DNA from: CAWAVN01 sp963825075
GTDB lineage: Bacteria > Planctomycetota > Planctomycetia > Planctomycetales > Planctomycetaceae
Length of the DNA stretch: 64,000 nt
Assembly (NCBI GenBank): GCA_963825075.1
Contig: CAWGRX010000028.1
Span: 31,943 to 95,942, forward strand
Direction: 5' to 3'
The position numbers and the translations under genes were made by a program. Below the pieces are notes generated by a model. It searched no databases and was not told the DNA's origin. It saw only the letters and a program-made list of their open reading frames with translations. Shown here piece after piece: positions 61,994-64,000 of this stretch (position 1 is the first letter of the stretch; every line of letters starts with the position of its first letter).

Positions 61994-63766
61994 ATGAAAC
62001 ATCTGCTGAGAGTTTCGTTTGTTGCATTGGCGGTCGTCATCTTTTCCAGCGGGAATCTGCTGAAGGCCGATGACAAAGTGCTCGATACCTTCGATCGGCA
62101 ACAGTTGACCGATGTGTATTACTCCGAAGGGGCCAATGCGGGGGATGTCAACGGCGATGGGAAGCCGGACATCGTGTATGGCCCCTATTGGTATGAAGGG
62201 CCGGACTTCAAAACCAAGCACGAAATCTACGCCCCGGTGCCGCAAAACCGCGAGGGCTATGCGAACAACTTTTTCTCTTGGATTTACGACTTCAACGGCG
62301 ACGGCTGGAACGATGTGTTCGTCGTGGGCTTCCCCGGCACGCCGGCTTATGTTTATGAGAATCCCAAAAAAGAAGGCCTCTCCGAGCATTGGCCGAAGCA
62401 TCAGGTCTTCGATTGGGTCTCCAACGAATCACCCCAGTTGACGAATCTCATCGGCGACGACAAGCCGGAACTGGTCTGCACCCGCGACGGTTACTTCGGC
62501 TTCGCCACCGTGGATTGGGACAAGCCCTTCGAGGCCTGGAAGTTTCATCCCATCTCCGCCCAGATCACGGCGAAAAAGTTCGGGCACGGCCTGGGCGTGG
62601 GCGACGTCAACGGCGACGGCCGGCAGGATGTGATTCACTCAAAAGGCTGGTTCGAGCAGCCCAAACAGAACCCCGAAACCTCCCGCTGGATTTCGCACCA
62701 GGCTTCTTTCAGCAATGCCTACGGCGGGGCGGAAATGTACGCTTACGATGTGGATGGCGACGGCGACAACGACATCATCACCAGCCAAGCCGCCCACGAC
62801 TTCGGCCTGAGTTGGTACGAGCAAATCCCCGAAGGCGACGAGGCGAAGTTCAAACATCATCTCATCATGGGTTCGCATCCCTCCGAGAATCGTTACGGCG
62901 TGTTGTTCAGCGAACTGCATTCGGTCAATCTGGCCGACATCGACGGCGATGGGCTGAAAGACATCGTCACCGGCAAGACGTATTATTCGCATCACAAGCA
63001 AAGCCCGTTGTGGAATGCCGGGGCGGTGGTGTATTGGTTCCGCCTGGTCCGCGGGAAAGACGGCAGCGTGGATTGGCTGCCGTATCAAGCCGACGGCGAA
63101 GCGGGCATCGGCCGGCAGCTTTCGGTCGTGGATGTCAACGGCGATGAACTTCCCGACATCGTGGTCGGCGGGATGAAAGGCGCCTATGTCCTTCGCCACA
63201 AGAAAACCAAAGTCGATGAAGACACTTGGGCCAAGGCTCAGCCCAAGATTTACAAGGGCGAACCGCTGCCTTCGACCCAAGGGGCCAAAGCTCTCCGCGG
63301 CCCCAAAGCCGAGATCGACAAACAAACCGGCCAGGTGCGCGGTGCCCTGGAAGCCGAAACGCTCAAAGCTCAAGTCACCGGCGGAAAAGCCCAGCCCCAA
63401 AACATGGCACGCTTTTCAGGCGACAAGTGGAGCGGCGATTCGCAACTGTTTTGGACCGGAGCAAGGCCCGGCGACAAGTTGACGATCCCGCTGCCCGCCC
63501 AATCGGGCACGGCGGATTTGGAACTCGTGCTGACCTGTGCCCGCGATTACGGCATCGTGCAACTTTCGCTCGACGGCGAACTGCTGGGCAAACCCATCGA
63601 TCTTTATAGCCCCGAAGTCATCACGACCGGCGTGTTATCGTACCCCAAGCTCGAACTCAAACCGGGTTCGCACACCCTCACCGTTCAAATCGCCGGTGCC
63701 AACCCCAAAGCCGTGAAGTCCTACATGTTCGCCTTGGATTACGTGCGCTTGAAGAAAAACGATTAA
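61994..63766 (+). CDS. Secreted FG-GAP/VCBS-repeat protein
   Basis: A 590-aa exported protein with a signal peptide (LLRVSFVALAVVIFSSGNLL, cleavage near residue 25). Calcium-binding D-x-D-G-D-x-x-x-D loops recur: DVNGDGKPDIV, DFNGDGWNDVF, DVNGDGRQDVI, DVDGDGDNDII, DIDGDGLKDIV and DVNGDELPDIV, spaced as in a seven-bladed beta-propeller. The last 150 residues (AQPQNMARFSGDKWSGDSQL, DKLTIPLPAQSGTADLELVL, ELKPGSHTLTVQIAG) form a carbohydrate-binding-like jelly roll. Planctomycetes carry many such proteins in sulfatase or glycan-use contexts; no sulfatase is present here. AGAGG lies before ATG 61994. Confidence 0.88.
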   Translation: MKHLLRVSFVALAVVIFSSGNLLKADDKVLDTFDRQQLTDVYYSEGANAGDVNGDGKPDIVYGPYWYEGPDFKTKHEIYAPVPQNREGYANNFFSWIYDFNGDGWNDVFVVGFPGTPAYVYENPKKEGLSEHWPKHQVFDWVSNESPQLTNLIGDDKPELVCTRDGYFGFATVDWDKPFEAWKFHPISAQITAKKFGHGLGVGDVNGDGRQDVIHSKGWFEQPKQNPETSRWISHQASFSNAYGGAEMYAYDVDGDGDNDIITSQAAHDFGLSWYEQIPEGDEAKFKHHLIMGSHPSENRYGVLFSELHSVNLADIDGDGLKDIVTGKTYYSHHKQSPLWNAGAVVYWFRLVRGKDGSVDWLPYQADGEAGIGRQLSVVDVNGDELPDIVVGGMKGAYVLRHKKTKVDEDTWAKAQPKIYKGEPLPSTQGAKALRGPKAEIDKQTGQVRGALEAETLKAQVTGGKAQPQNMARFSGDKWSGDSQLFWTGARPGDKLTIPLPAQSGTADLELVLTCARDYGIVQLSLDGELLGKPIDLYSPEVITTGVLSYPKLELKPGSHTLTVQIAGANPKAVKSYMFALDYVRLKKND

Positions 63767-63777
63767 CAAGAGAGACA

Positions 63778-63841
63778 AAGAGCCGCGCACGAAGTAAGCG
63801 GATGATATTAGCTCCAGCCGCTTACTTCGTGCGCGGCTCTT
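63778..63841. repeat. Perfect 24-bp inverted repeat with 16-base loop
   Basis: Arms 63778-63801 and 63818-63841 are exact inverted complements. The arm contains AGCCGCGCACGAAGTAAGCG. It begins 12 bases after the VCBS stop codon and could end that transcript, though no T-run follows. The perfect arms suggest a recently placed mobile palindrome (REP-like) rather than a simple terminator. Confidence 0.75.
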
Positions 63842-63866
63842 GAAACCACTCACTTAAATCTAACCG

Positions 63867-64000
63867 ATGCCCACGCACGCGGACTTTCTGAATGAGATTC
63901 TCGCGGCCCCCGATGATGATCTGCCGCGGTTGGTGTATGCGGATTGGCTGGACGAAGAGGGCGACCCGCGCGGGGAGTTCATCCGCGTGCAATGCCTCTT
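63867..64000 (+). CDS. TIGR02996-domain protein, 3' truncated by window edge
   Basis: The 44 visible residues read MPTHADFLNEILAAPDDDL, then a VYADWLDEEGDPRGEF segment. This is the TIGR02996 domain, described from the genus Gemmata and relatives as a repeat-companion domain that starts proteins with leucine-rich or other short repeats. Its presence points strongly to the Planctomycetota. The rest of the gene lies beyond the window; function unknown. The start ATG 63867 is the first Met and matches the family N-terminus. Confidence 0.8.
   Translation, partial: MPTHADFLNEILAAPDDDLPRLVYADWLDEEGDPRGEFIRVQCL

Noticed and set aside
1..64000. CRISPR array, tRNA or rRNA genes
   Set aside because: No regularly spaced repeats, no cloverleaf with a CCA end and no rRNA-like conserved stretches were noticed. 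A tRNAscan/Infernal run would be decisive.

Overview
The window reads as a chromosomal segment of a planctomycete (Planctomycetota). Evidence includes a TIGR02996-type protein start at the right edge, an FG-GAP/VCBS secreted protein, many VanZ-like membrane proteins, a Gfo/Idh/MocA oxidoreductase fused to an epimerase, GC-rich coding sequence, and dispersed palindromic intergenic repeats of a kind I associate with this group. The genus cannot be fixed from sequence alone. No rRNA, tRNA or CRISPR was seen.

Region 1 (1-28.5 kb, all plus strand) is a large surface-polysaccharide locus. It holds three GT2 and six GT4/GT1-type glycosyltransferases, a sulfotransferase, the oxidoreductase-epimerase fusion, a hexapeptide acyltransferase, and two large membrane proteins (one a GT39-like GT-C). 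It also holds two asparagine-synthetase-like amidotransferases, a YqeG-type HAD phosphatase beside a UbiA prenyltransferase, a FemAB-like acyltransferase, a VanZ-like protein, a beta-rich exported protein, and a 978-aa lipoprotein fusing a PHP phosphoesterase domain to VanZ-like membrane domains. Many genes overlap by 4 bases. The gene mix resembles exosortase/PEP-CTERM-associated exopolysaccharide loci, but no exosortase or PEP-CTERM substrate lies in the window. The likely product is a decorated, possibly sulfated, exported polymer.

Region 2 (28.5-34.8 kb) has a convergent VanZ/jelly-roll protein and a small secreted protein, then glmS followed by an alternative-type GlmU (UDP-GlcNAc supply), a zinc-ribbon protein and a beta-propeller protein.

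Region 3 (35-50 kb) is mostly housekeeping or envelope: an S41 protease, two DHOD-like flavoproteins, DUF1499, CBS-pair, Bax-inhibitor-1 family, glucosyl-3-phosphoglycerate synthase, an RND transporter and an M24-fold protein that has lost its metal ligands. Three related intergenic repeats lie here.

Region 4 (50-52 kb) carries a 519-aa protein of a widespread, uncharacterised, apparently mobile family, with a Rep-like YDK/LRxE core and a C-terminal winged helix. Its start codon abuts a stem-loop containing a tiny leader ORF.

Region 5 (52-64 kb) has a MobA-like nucleotidyltransferase, HEAT-repeat protein, esterase, STAS protein, FxsA, metallo-beta-lactamase protein, a decayed transposase tail, Lon with Hsp20, the VCBS protein, and the start of a TIGR02996 protein.

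About 23 reading-frame breaks interrupt otherwise well-conserved genes, 12 of them in the first 7.7 kb. Most can be repaired by one small change at a homopolymer or short dinucleotide repeat, which points to sequence errors more than to ancient decay. Gene spans below bridge these breaks.
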